From Gemmatimonadota bacterium (GTDB taxonomy: Bacteria > Gemmatimonadota > Gemmatimonadetes > Gemmatimonadales > GWC2-71-9): DNA of 5,970 nucleotides. The DNA is taken from positions 1-5,970 of the forward strand of contig QHUQ01000036.1 of the NCBI GenBank assembly GCA_003221985.1, read 5' to 3'. Numbering within the stretch: the first letter of the stretch is position 1; each line of letters starts with the position of its first letter. Positions 1 to 5,322 of the stretch are shown here, piece by piece. The notes beneath the pieces were generated by a model. The model was not told the DNA's origin. It saw nothing but the letters and a program-made list of their open reading frames with translations, and searched no databases. The position numbers and the translations under genes are program-made.

Positions 1-548
1 CTGAAGTGGCCGCGAACGCGCTGCTCAAGGCGCTCGAGGAACCGCCGACGGACAGTGTGATCATCATCACGGCTGCAGAGGCCAACGCCCTGCTTCCGAC
101 GATTTTGTCCCGCGTTGTGCTGGTTCGTATGGCGCGAATCGCCGACAGTGCCGTGACAGCTTTCGCGCAGCAAACGCTCGGAATCGGTGATAAAGCTGAA
201 CTAGCACAACGAGTTACAGCGTCAGAAGGGTGCATTGGCAAGCTCTTTGCGACTGGAACACCCCGTTCCGGACAATCGGGGAACGAACTGGCAGCTCGGT
301 TCCTGGAAGCTCCGCTGCTGTTCGCGCTTGGCCAGGTGCCGTTTCAGGCGCGCGGTGGGTTCACCGAAATGCTGGATGCGTTGGCCGACAGGCTGCGCAG
401 CGAGGCAAAGCGCGGCGGCGACACCGGGAAGCTGGTCGAGGCGATCGCGTTGGTCATGGATGCGCGGGATTCCGCGCAGGGCAACGTGAACCCGCAGCTG
501 CTCGCTGCCGTATTGGCCGAGGACCTGCAAGCGATGCGACGTTCATGA
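1..548 (+). CDS. holB: DNA polymerase III delta' subunit, C-terminal part (partial, 5' end outside window)
   Basis: This is the last 181 codons of a clamp-loader AAA+ subunit; the reading frame enters at base 3 and the true start lies left of the window. Delta' is a structural subunit of the DNA polymerase III clamp loader, which places the beta sliding clamp on primed DNA in the cytoplasm. The first visible residues give the clamp-loader signature NALLKALEEPP (fragment residues 5-15), followed by LLPTILSRV (30-38), the sensor/arginine-finger region. About 145 residues of helical C-terminal domain follow, ending with NPQLLAAVLAEDL, typical of the delta' collar domain. The short tail after this signature fits delta' (about 330 aa in total) better than DnaX tau/gamma, which extends much further. 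The usual SRC motif reads SRV here, with the arginine kept. The stop overlaps the moaC start by 4 nt. DnaX is the main alternative and is less likely. Confidence 0.85.
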   Translation, partial: EVAANALLKALEEPPTDSVIIITAAEANALLPTILSRVVLVRMARIADSAVTAFAQQTLGIGDKAELAQRVTASEGCIGKLFATGTPRSGQSGNELAARFLEAPLLFALGQVPFQARGGFTEMLDALADRLRSEAKRGGDTGKLVEAIALVMDARDSAQGNVNPQLLAAVLAEDLQAMRRS

Positions 549-1006
549 AGCTGTCGCATGTCGACGCAGCGGGTCGCGCCCGAATGGTGGATGTCGGCGA
601 CAAGCCGGTGATGGATCGCACGGCCGTCGCGGCCGGGACGATCCGGATGTCGCAGGAGGCGTTTCGGCAGATCGCCGATCAAGTCGTCGCCAAAGGCGAC
701 GTCCTGGCGGTCAGCGAGATCGCCGGAACGCTCGCGGCGAAGCGGACGGCGGAGCTGATCCCGCTCTGCCACCCGCTCGGTCTCGACCATGTGGAGGTCG
801 AGGCGAGTTTGGCCGAGGCGCTGCCGGGAGTGCGGGTCTGGGCCAGGGTGCGGAGTGTGGGCCGGACCGGTGTGGAGATGGAAGCCCTGACGGCGGTCGC
901 TGTCGCGCTGCTGACTGTGTACGACATGGTCAAGGCAGTGGACGGCGCCATGGTGATCGGGGACGTGCAGCTCGTCGAGAAGCAAAAGGCTCCGCGCGAT
1001 GATTGA
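545..1006 (+). CDS. moaC: Cyclic pyranopterin monophosphate synthase MoaC
   Basis: MoaC works with MoaA in the first step of molybdenum cofactor synthesis: it converts the MoaA product, 3',8-cyclo-7,8-dihydro-GTP, to cyclic pyranopterin monophosphate in the cytoplasm. The 153-aa product is close to the usual length of about 160 and matches the family almost end to end: HVDAAGRARMVDV (residues 5-17), KGDVLAVSEIAG (50-61), AAKRTAELIPLCHPL (64-78), GRTGVEMEALTAV (106-118) and VYDMVKAV (125-132). Asp127 and Lys130 correspond to the catalytic Asp/Lys pair of the E. coli enzyme. The ATG at 545 overlaps the holB stop as ATGA. No Shine-Dalgarno sequence lies at normal distance, so translation is probably coupled to holB. 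A longer in-frame extension back to 230 would run through holB and adds nothing family-like. No other moa gene is in the window. Confidence 0.96.
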   Translation: MKLSHVDAAGRARMVDVGDKPVMDRTAVAAGTIRMSQEAFRQIADQVVAKGDVLAVSEIAGTLAAKRTAELIPLCHPLGLDHVEVEASLAEALPGVRVWARVRSVGRTGVEMEALTAVAVALLTVYDMVKAVDGAMVIGDVQLVEKQKAPRDD

Positions 1007-1022
1007 CGGGAGCTTGATGCAG

Positions 1023-1038
1023 GTGCGGCATGCTGCAC
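1023..1038. repeat. 16-bp dyad symmetry in the moaC to transglycosylase gap
   Basis: GTGCGGCA is followed directly by TGCTGCAC. Seven of the eight position pairs are complementary and the eighth is G/T, with GCATGC at the centre. It sits in the 61-nt stretch between the moaC stop and the preferred start of the next gene, about 30 nt before that start. It could be an operator or a short 5'-leader hairpin, but nothing in the sequence names a binding protein. Confidence 0.4.
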
Positions 1039-1067
1039 TCGCGGAGAGTCATGAAACAGGGAGGAAT

Positions 1068-1715
1068 ATGCAGACGAAAACTCAACGTTTGATCGTACGC
1101 GGTGGAATCATCGTGCTGGCTGCTCTGCTCATCAGTACCGTGGGCGGATGGGCCGGAGGCACGACGACCGATACGGAGCGCGCGCCCGCCTCGGGCACCG
1201 AGGTCCTCGGTGAACTGCGGTCGCTGCGTCAGCAGCTCGACGCCAAACAGGGCGAGCTGGAAGTCGCTCGGCTGCAACTCGACCGCGTCGACGCGATCAT
1301 GCAGTACTCGACCCATTACCGGCTGCCCGCCGACATGGCGACGGCGGTCTACGACGTCGCGCTGAGCGAGGGGATCGATCCCGGCCTGGCGTTCCGTCTG
1401 GTGAAGGTGGAGTCGGGCTTCAATTCGCGCGCCACCAGCCACGTCGGCGCCGTGGGGCTCACCCAGGTGTTGCCGAGTACGGCACGGCTGTACGAGCCGG
1501 GTCTGACGACGCAGCAGCTATATGACCGGGATACGAATCTGCGGATCGGGTTCCGTTATTTGCGGGACCTGCTGGACCGCTATCCGGCCAACATGAGCCT
1601 GGCGCTACTCGCCTACAACCGCGGTCCCGCCAAGGTGGAGCAGCTGCTTGGCGCCGGCCGCAACCCGGCCAACGGCTATGAAGCGGAAGTTATGAAGGGA
1701 TTCCGGCACCACTAA
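1068..1715 (+). CDS. Membrane-anchored lytic transglycosylase (SLT family) with N-terminal coiled coil
   Basis: This predicted peptidoglycan lytic transglycosylase cleaves the MurNAc-GlcNAc bond with formation of 1,6-anhydro-MurNAc and acts in the periplasm. The 215-aa product starts with a short basic stretch and a hydrophobic segment (about residues 12-29, IIVLAALLI) with no lipobox, so it is an uncleaved anchor or a signal peptide. A likely coiled coil follows (about 45-75, rich in L, Q, E and R). The catalytic domain spans about 88-215: catalytic Glu115 in VKVESGFN, then GAVGLTQVLPSTA (127-139, the GLMQLMP-type motif with T for M) and LLAYNRGPAKVE (180-191, the AYNAG motif). The start chosen is ATG 1068, preceded by AGGGAGG (1058-1064), although that spacing is short. 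In-frame ATGs at 999, overlapping the moaC stop, and at 1017 are possible but would put an unrelated tail before the membrane segment. It lies 61 nt after moaC and converges with mltD. The substrate bond and cellular role are inferred from the family. Confidence 0.88.
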   Translation: MQTKTQRLIVRGGIIVLAALLISTVGGWAGGTTTDTERAPASGTEVLGELRSLRQQLDAKQGELEVARLQLDRVDAIMQYSTHYRLPADMATAVYDVALSEGIDPGLAFRLVKVESGFNSRATSHVGAVGLTQVLPSTARLYEPGLTTQQLYDRDTNLRIGFRYLRDLLDRYPANMSLALLAYNRGPAKVEQLLGAGRNPANGYEAEVMKGFRHH

Positions 1716-1740
1716 CCACGGGTGCCGGTAGCTTTACCGG
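1703..1740. terminator. Two overlapping hairpins between convergent genes (possible bidirectional terminator)
   Basis: The first hairpin pairs CCGGCACC (1703-1710) with GGTGCCGG (1721-1728): 8 bp, perfect, with a 10-nt loop that contains the stop codon of the plus-strand transglycosylase. The second pairs CCGGTA (1725-1730) with TACCGG (1735-1740) around a GCTT loop and runs into the stop codon of mltD. They share bases 1725-1728, so in one RNA they exclude each other. Neither has a clear T-tract, so Rho-independent termination is uncertain. Position between two convergent stops only 18 nt apart is the main argument. Confidence 0.45.
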
Positions 1741-3251
1741 CTCGGAATACGCAGGACGTCGCCGGGCCGGATCACGCTTCGCATCGTCAGATCATTCGCG
1801 TCCAATAGCGCCAGCAGGGCCACGCCGTGCTGGCGGGCGATCCCGCTCGCCGTCTCGCCGGCCGCCACGCGATGCCGCGTGCTGCCGTCGCTCGACGCGA
1901 CGTAGCGTGTGGACACGCGGCGCATCCGGGGCTCGGGTGGCGTGCTCCACGCGCCCCGCGGCACGACACGCCCACTCATCGGCACGATGATCCGTTGGCC
2001 GACGCGCAGCGCGTGCGCCCGCAGGTGCGGGTTGGCCGCCTGCAGCATCGTCACCGGAACCTGGTACCGCTGCGCGATGCCGGACAGCGTCTGCCCCGAC
2101 GTCACGTAATGATCGACGAAGGTGACACGCTCGTTGATCGGCAGCTCGGCGTAGCGCTCCGCCACGCGCGCCCCTCTGCCCCGTGGCACGCGCACGACGA
2201 CGCCGCGTCCCGGCGGCGTGATGCCGCGCACGTACTGCGGATTCAGCTCGAGCAGCGCCGCCACGGAGGTGTCGGACAGCCGTGCCACCACATCGAGGCC
2301 CGTAGCGTCCGGTACCGAGACTTCGTCGAAGACGAGCGGCGGCAGCCGCTCGATATCGGTGAAGCCGTAGCGGGCCGGCTGCTTCGCGATCAGCGCCGCG
2401 GCGATGAGCTTGGGCACGTAGTCGCGGGTTTCGCGCCGCAGGTTGCGGCGGTCGGCGATCTGGAAAAAGGTCTGATCGTCCACGGTGTCAGGCTCGCCGG
2501 GCAGGCGGCGGATCTCCCGCTCGATACGGCCGGCGCCGGCGTTGTACGCCGCAGCCGCGAGGTAGACGCTGCCCAGACGCTGCACCAGATCCTGGAGGTG
2601 GCTGACCGCCGCTTCCGTCGCCTTGAACGGATCGCGCCGCTCGTCCACCCACGGGTCGATCTGCAGGCCGTATCCCCGTCCCGTAGAAGCCATGAACTGC
2701 CACATCCCGACGGCCCGGGCGCGACTCACCGCCGTATTCGATAGTCCGCTTTCGATCAGCGTGAGATAGACCAGATCCTCGGGAAGGCCGCGGGCACGCA
2801 GCCGCTCCCGGATCATGCCTTCATAGCGGCCCAGGCGTGACAGCCAGATCTCGAAGCGGTCGCGGGAATCGAGCTGGAAGAACTCGAGGTACTCGAGCAC
2901 GCGGCGATTGCCGGCGAAGTTCGTGACGTCGATGTCGAACGTGGCGTTCGCGTCGGCGCCGAACAGGTTCTCCGCCTCTCGACGCACGTCTTCGCCGCGC
3001 ACGGCGACATTGGTCCGCGGCGGCGCGGGAGAATCCGCGGAGCGCTGGTGCAGGCTGTCCAGCGCCGACTGGTCGGCGGCGGAATCCTGCTCGACGGTGG
3101 CCAGCGCCGTGCCGAGCTGCACGGCCGAGCTGTCGGGCGTGCTGAGATCGGTCGTAAGGATCGGCGCGGGAGGAATATGTGCACCAGCACAGCCGGCGAG
3201 CAGCGCCGCTGCGCCCATCATCGCCATCGAGTAAACAAGGTGTCGTGTCAT
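1734..3251 (-). CDS. mltD: MltD-like membrane-bound lytic murein transglycosylase D, lipoprotein with two LysM domains
   Basis: This is a predicted peptidoglycan-cleaving lipoprotein, expected in the outer membrane facing the periplasm. The 505-aa product begins with a lipoprotein signal peptide: MTRHLVYSMAM, a hydrophobic core and the lipobox LAGC, with Cys21 as lipidation site. A low-complexity linker follows (about 25-90). The SLT domain spans about 145-290, with catalytic Glu167 in LTLIESGL, AVGMWQFMASTG (180-191), DPWVDERRDP (199-208) and AAAAYNAGAGRIE (232-244). A connecting segment (about 305-356) contains LELNPQYVRGITPPG, typical of MltD. Two LysM peptidoglycan-binding domains follow at about 380-424 and 459-503. 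The length is near that of E. coli MltD (about 450). The start is ATG 3251, because it overlaps the stop of the preceding gene as ATGA and gives an ideal signal peptide; an upstream in-frame ATG at 3341 would bury that signal. No strong Shine-Dalgarno precedes it, so it is probably translationally coupled. Last gene of the minus-strand operon. Confidence 0.93.
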   Translation of the reverse strand: MTRHLVYSMAMMGAAALLAGCAGAHIPPAPILTTDLSTPDSSAVQLGTALATVEQDSAADQSALDSLHQRSADSPAPPRTNVAVRGEDVRREAENLFGADANATFDIDVTNFAGNRRVLEYLEFFQLDSRDRFEIWLSRLGRYEGMIRERLRARGLPEDLVYLTLIESGLSNTAVSRARAVGMWQFMASTGRGYGLQIDPWVDERRDPFKATEAAVSHLQDLVQRLGSVYLAAAAYNAGAGRIEREIRRLPGEPDTVDDQTFFQIADRRNLRRETRDYVPKLIAAALIAKQPARYGFTDIERLPPLVFDEVSVPDATGLDVVARLSDTSVAALLELNPQYVRGITPPGRGVVVRVPRGRGARVAERYAELPINERVTFVDHYVTSGQTLSGIAQRYQVPVTMLQAANPHLRAHALRVGQRIIVPMSGRVVPRGAWSTPPEPRMRRVSTRYVASSDGSTRHRVAAGETASGIARQHGVALLALLDANDLTMRSVIRPGDVLRIPSR

Positions 3252-3649
3252 CGTGTCGCCAAGTAATTCCCGAGTAAACGGTTTGTCGCATTCAACACTG
3301 CAAGTGCCGCGCCGCGCGGCGGATCCGCTTCCGTCAAGCACGACCCTACCAGCCGGGTCGCCTGGTCCGCGCGCGCCGACAGCGAAACGATGACCACCGT
3401 CGCGTCGAACGCCCGCACCGCTTTCGCGCCCAGCAATTCAAACGTGAGATGCGGTTGTACCGCCTGCTCCAACGCATTCACGGCTGCTACGGCGCAACAG
3501 CGCAGCTCGCCGGTCTGCGACGACACGCCGTCCGAAGCACCCTCGAACCGGCGACCGTCCGACCACGTCAACACCACCTTTGCGCGACAGCGGCCGTTAG
3601 CCAGCCGCTGAAACCCGAACTCCTGAAACCGCAGGCGCTCGTCGGGCAC
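3248..3649 (-). CDS. Unknown 133-aa protein, possible duplicated beta-beta-beta-alpha fold
   Basis: I do not recognise this protein by name. The start is a GTG at 3649: GAGGG at 3657-3661, overlapping the stop of the preceding gene, sits 7 nt upstream. An in-frame ATG at 3721 would overlap that gene by about 60 nt. The protein reads as two similar halves (about residues 7-65 and 68-130), each with three likely beta strands and then an Ala-rich helix: strands near LRFQEFGF, RAKVVLTW and RRFEGAS, then helix AVAAVNALEQAV; and strands near TFELLGAKAV, ATVVIVSLS and TRLVGSCL, then helix AALAVLNATNRLL. That layout resembles the C-terminal regulatory (dimerisation) domain of 2-isopropylmalate synthase LeuA, here without a catalytic domain. 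This is inference, not a domain hit. No signal peptide or membrane segment is seen, so it is presumably cytoplasmic. The stop overlaps the mltD start by 4 nt. Confidence 0.8.
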   Translation of the reverse strand: MPDERLRFQEFGFQRLANGRCRAKVVLTWSDGRRFEGASDGVSSQTGELRCCAVAAVNALEQAVQPHLTFELLGAKAVRAFDATVVIVSLSARADQATRLVGSCLTEADPPRGAALAVLNATNRLLGNYLATR

Positions 3650-3659
3650 GCGCGAACCC

Positions 3660-3908
3660 TCAGTCGAACCGGACTTCGATCTGCTGCTTGGCGCCCAGAT
3701 CCTGCATCGCTTCAACGACATCCACCTCGAGACGGGGACGCCCCTGCGCGTCGCGCTCCGCCGAGATGAGCAGAATCCGTCCGCTGTCGAACTCCACTTT
3801 CAGGTGCCGGACATCGGAACGCACCGTCACCTGCTTGACCGTCTCACCCCGCAGACGCGTCACGGCACCCACGACCCGCCGGAGATCCTGCAGGTCCGCC
3901 GTGCTCAC
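3660..3908 (-). CDS. Unknown 82-aa protein, second gene of the mltD operon
   Basis: No family recognised. The GTG start at 3908 overlaps the TGA of the preceding gene (GTGA), and GGAG (3917-3920 on this strand) lies 8 nt upstream, so the start is well supported. The product looks like one small globular domain: an N-terminal helix (about residues 4-19, LQDLRRVVGAVTRL), then strands around VKQVTVRSDVRHLKVEF (24-40), GRILLISAER (43-52) and RPRLEVDVVEAM (57-68), ending in an acidic tail. There is no cysteine, signal peptide or membrane segment. It is charged and soluble, so presumably cytoplasmic, although the operon ends with an envelope enzyme. The tight coupling and codon use in line with its neighbours argue that it is a real gene rather than a chance reading frame. 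Confidence 0.75.
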   Translation of the reverse strand: MSTADLQDLRRVVGAVTRLRGETVKQVTVRSDVRHLKVEFDSGRILLISAERDAQGRPRLEVDVVEAMQDLGAKQQIEVRFD

Positions 3909-4156
3909 GTGAGACGCTCCGCGAGCAGCTGCGATAGCGCAGCATCGGGAATCCGCTCGGCCTGGATGAACAGTGACGACTTCGAGGTGGCCTCCAACGG
4001 ATACGGCGTCCAGAACGACCGGCGCCGACCCGGAAGAGGCTCAGACGCGGCGCGAAACGACAACACCAACTGCCAAGCGGCTGTATTCGGGCGACGCTCG
4101 GCGACCGCCTCCACATGCCAAACCTGGTCCCCGTGCGCGATTACTCGCCATGACAT
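3905..4156 (-). CDS. Unknown 83-aa protein, first gene of the mltD operon
   Basis: No family recognised. ATG 4156 is preceded by a near-perfect Shine-Dalgarno, GAGGTGA (complement of 4160-4166), and by a promoter about 40 nt upstream. The product contains regularly spaced tryptophans (W3, W13, W28, W49) in what look like beta strands (RVIAHG, VWHVEAVAE, WQLVLSFRA, RSFWTPYP). A basic patch GRRRSFW follows (43-49), then SKSSLFIQAE (58-67) and a C-terminal helix (DAALSQLLAERL, 71-82). It may be a small domain binding a ligand or partner, but there is no catalytic motif to name. No signal peptide is present. The stop overlaps the next start as GTGA. The good ribosome site, promoter and overlap make it a probable real gene despite its size. 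Confidence 0.75.
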   Translation of the reverse strand: MSWRVIAHGDQVWHVEAVAERRPNTAAWQLVLSFRAASEPLPGRRRSFWTPYPLEATSKSSLFIQAERIPDAALSQLLAERLT

Positions 4157-4189
4157 GGCTCACCTCGAGCGGGGAAAGGGCGCAAAGGG

Positions 4190-4204
4190 GCCCCAATATG
4201 GGGC
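4190..4204. repeat. Short inverted repeat overlapping the -10 element
   Basis: GCCCC (4190-4194) and GGGGC (4200-4204) are perfect inverted copies around the AT-rich centre AATAT. The repeat covers the proposed -10 hexamer of the mltD operon promoter. It could be an operator half-site pair, or just a small hairpin. At 5 bp per arm it may also be chance in GC-rich DNA. Confidence 0.35.
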
Positions 4205-4223
4205 TTAGATGATTCCCAGTCAA
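4195..4223 (-). promoter_or_regulatory. Sigma-70-like promoter for the four-gene mltD operon
   Basis: Read on the minus strand, TTGACT (complement of 4218-4223) is followed by exactly 17 bp and then CATATT (complement of 4195-4200). These match the -35 and -10 consensus in 5/6 and 4/6 positions. A start site near 4188 would give a leader of about 30 nt before the ATG at 4156, long enough for the strong Shine-Dalgarno. The -10 overlaps a short palindrome (4190-4204), which may be an operator. Confidence 0.55.
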
Positions 4224-4266
4224 TACGTTAGGGGGTTTTCAACAATTGCGACGCGGGTGTGGGAAA

Positions 4267-5130
4267 TCAGTCGTCCCGGGTCACATAGGCGCGGAAACGG
4301 GTCGCCAGGTCGCGCGTGATGGGACCGGCCACCCCGCGGCCGATGAGGCGGCCGTCGAGCTTCGAGATCGCCACCACCTCCGCGGCGGTACCGGTGAGGA
4401 ATACCTCGTCGGCCGTATAGAGATCGTAGCGGTTCATCGGCAGCTCTTCGATGCCGTATCCGGCTTCGCGGCCCAGCTCGATGACGGTATCGCGGGTGAC
4501 GCCGCGCAGGATGCCTGTGTACGGAGGCGGCGTGCGCAGTGTGCTGTTGGACACGGCAAAGAGATTCATGCCGCTGGCCTCGGCGACGTAGCCGGCGGAG
4601 TCGAGCATGATCACTTCGTCCACGCCGGCGGCGATGCCCTCGACCTTGGCGAGGATATGGGAGAGGTAATTCAGCGATTTGACGCGCGGCGACAGCGATT
4701 CACGGTGATGAATCGGTGTCGCGGCGGTCAGCGCCGTCAGCCCCTTATCGTAGCGGTCCTGCGGCCAGAGTTTGATCGTGTCGAAGATGCAAAAGATCGT
4801 CGGCTTCGCGCATTTCCGGGGATCGAGACCGAGATCACCGACGCCGCGCGTGACGACGAGGCGTATGTAGGAATCCTTGATGCCGCTCTTCGCGACGCCT
4901 TCTTCGACCATCCGCCCCATGGCGTCTTTCGCCATGGGGATCTCCAGCCAAATCGCTTTGGCCGAGCCGTAGAGACGGTCGAGGTGGGCATCCAGCCGGA
5001 AGACCCGGCCGCCGTAGGCACGGATGCCCTCGAAAACGCCGTCACCATACAGCAGGCCGTGGTCGAATACAGAAACGACCGCGCTGCCGCGGTCGTACCA
5101 CGTCCCATCGATCCACACGATGGAGGGCAT
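4267..5130 (-). CDS. ilvE: Branched-chain amino acid aminotransferase (PLP fold type IV)
   Basis: It transfers the amino group between glutamate and the 2-oxo acids of valine, leucine and isoleucine, in the cytoplasm; this is the last step of synthesis of these amino acids and the first of their breakdown. The 287-aa product fits the short bacterial/archaeal IlvE form. Visible motifs are WIDGTWYDRG (residues 6-15), FDHGLLYGDGVFEGIRAY (22-39, the fold IV N-terminal signature), Lys151 in VKSLNYL (the Schiff-base lysine for pyridoxal phosphate), EASGMNLF (184-191), GILRGVTRDTVIEL (206-219) and VFLTGTAAEV (243-252). ATG 5130 is chosen because WIDG lies a few residues from the N-terminus, as usual. 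A GGAG (5145-5148 on this strand) is 14 nt upstream, which is rather far. A longer reading from 5205 would add a Pro/Arg-rich low-complexity leader and begin inside the tRNA gene. D-amino-acid aminotransferase is the main alternative, but the KSLNYL and GMNLF style favours IlvE. Confidence 0.93.
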   Translation of the reverse strand: MPSIVWIDGTWYDRGSAVVSVFDHGLLYGDGVFEGIRAYGGRVFRLDAHLDRLYGSAKAIWLEIPMAKDAMGRMVEEGVAKSGIKDSYIRLVVTRGVGDLGLDPRKCAKPTIFCIFDTIKLWPQDRYDKGLTALTAATPIHHRESLSPRVKSLNYLSHILAKVEGIAAGVDEVIMLDSAGYVAEASGMNLFAVSNSTLRTPPPYTGILRGVTRDTVIELGREAGYGIEELPMNRYDLYTADEVFLTGTAAEVVAISKLDGRLIGRGVAGPITRDLATRFRAYVTRDD

Positions 5131-5167
5131 CGGACGGAATCTGGCTCCTATCTCGCCGCCTGACAAC

Positions 5168-5198
5168 GGGGGCCGCGGGGGACCGGGGGGGGGCCGGG
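5168..5198 (+). other. G-quadruplex motif with a run of nine G
   Basis: On the plus strand four G-runs follow closely: GGGGG (5168-5172), GGGGG (5177-5181), nine G (5185-5193) and GGG (5196-5198), with loops of 4, 3 and 2 nt. This meets the usual G-quadruplex pattern of four runs of at least three G with loops of 1 to 7 nt. It lies between tRNA-Lys and ilvE. The G-rich strand is the template strand for both, so RNA from them would be C-rich and any quadruplex would form in DNA. Whether it folds is not known from sequence alone. Confidence 0.65.
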
Positions 5199-5204
5199 AT
5201 CTCA

Positions 5205-5277
<73 letters not shown>

Positions 5278-5288
5278 GAGTCCGGCGA

Positions 5289-5294
5289 AAGATA
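5289..5294 (-). promoter_or_regulatory. Weak candidate -10 element for tRNA-Lys
   Basis: On the minus strand TATCTT ends 11 nt before the mature 5' end of the tRNA, a sensible place for a -10 hexamer. It matches TATAAT in 4 of 6 positions. No convincing -35 lies 16 to 18 bp further upstream, so this rests on position alone. Confidence 0.25.
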
Positions 5295-5322
5295 GTCGCG
5301 CGGGTTACGTTTTGCCCCTGTC

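Noticed and set aside
230..1006. A longer moaC starting at 230
   Set aside because: The extra 105 residues overlap holB in another frame and are Arg/Gly/Trp-rich. MoaC similarity begins right at the ATG at 545.
999..1067. Earlier start (999 or 1017) for the coiled-coil transglycosylase
   Set aside because: It would place 17 to 23 non-hydrophobic residues before the membrane segment, and the strongest purine-rich site is just before ATG 1068. It cannot be fully excluded.
1827..2744. A 305-codon open frame on the plus strand opposite mltD
   Set aside because: It is antisense to the SLT and LysM domains, with shadow-like composition (rich in R, H and A) and no family motif.
3252..3341. mltD starting at 3341
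   Set aside because: The extension would bury the lipoprotein signal peptide and overlap the preceding gene by about 90 nt. ATG 3251 gives the ATGA junction and a proper signal sequence.
4224..4266. Terminator downstream of ilvE
   Set aside because: I looked for a stem followed by a T-tract on the minus strand and found none. The GGGGGTTTT at 4231-4239 reads on the plus strand, where no gene ends.
4246..5163. A 305-codon open frame on the plus strand opposite ilvE
   Set aside because: It is the antisense shadow of a clear aminotransferase gene in GC-rich DNA. Its product is Arg/His/Asp-rich, with no recognisable motif and no ribosome site.
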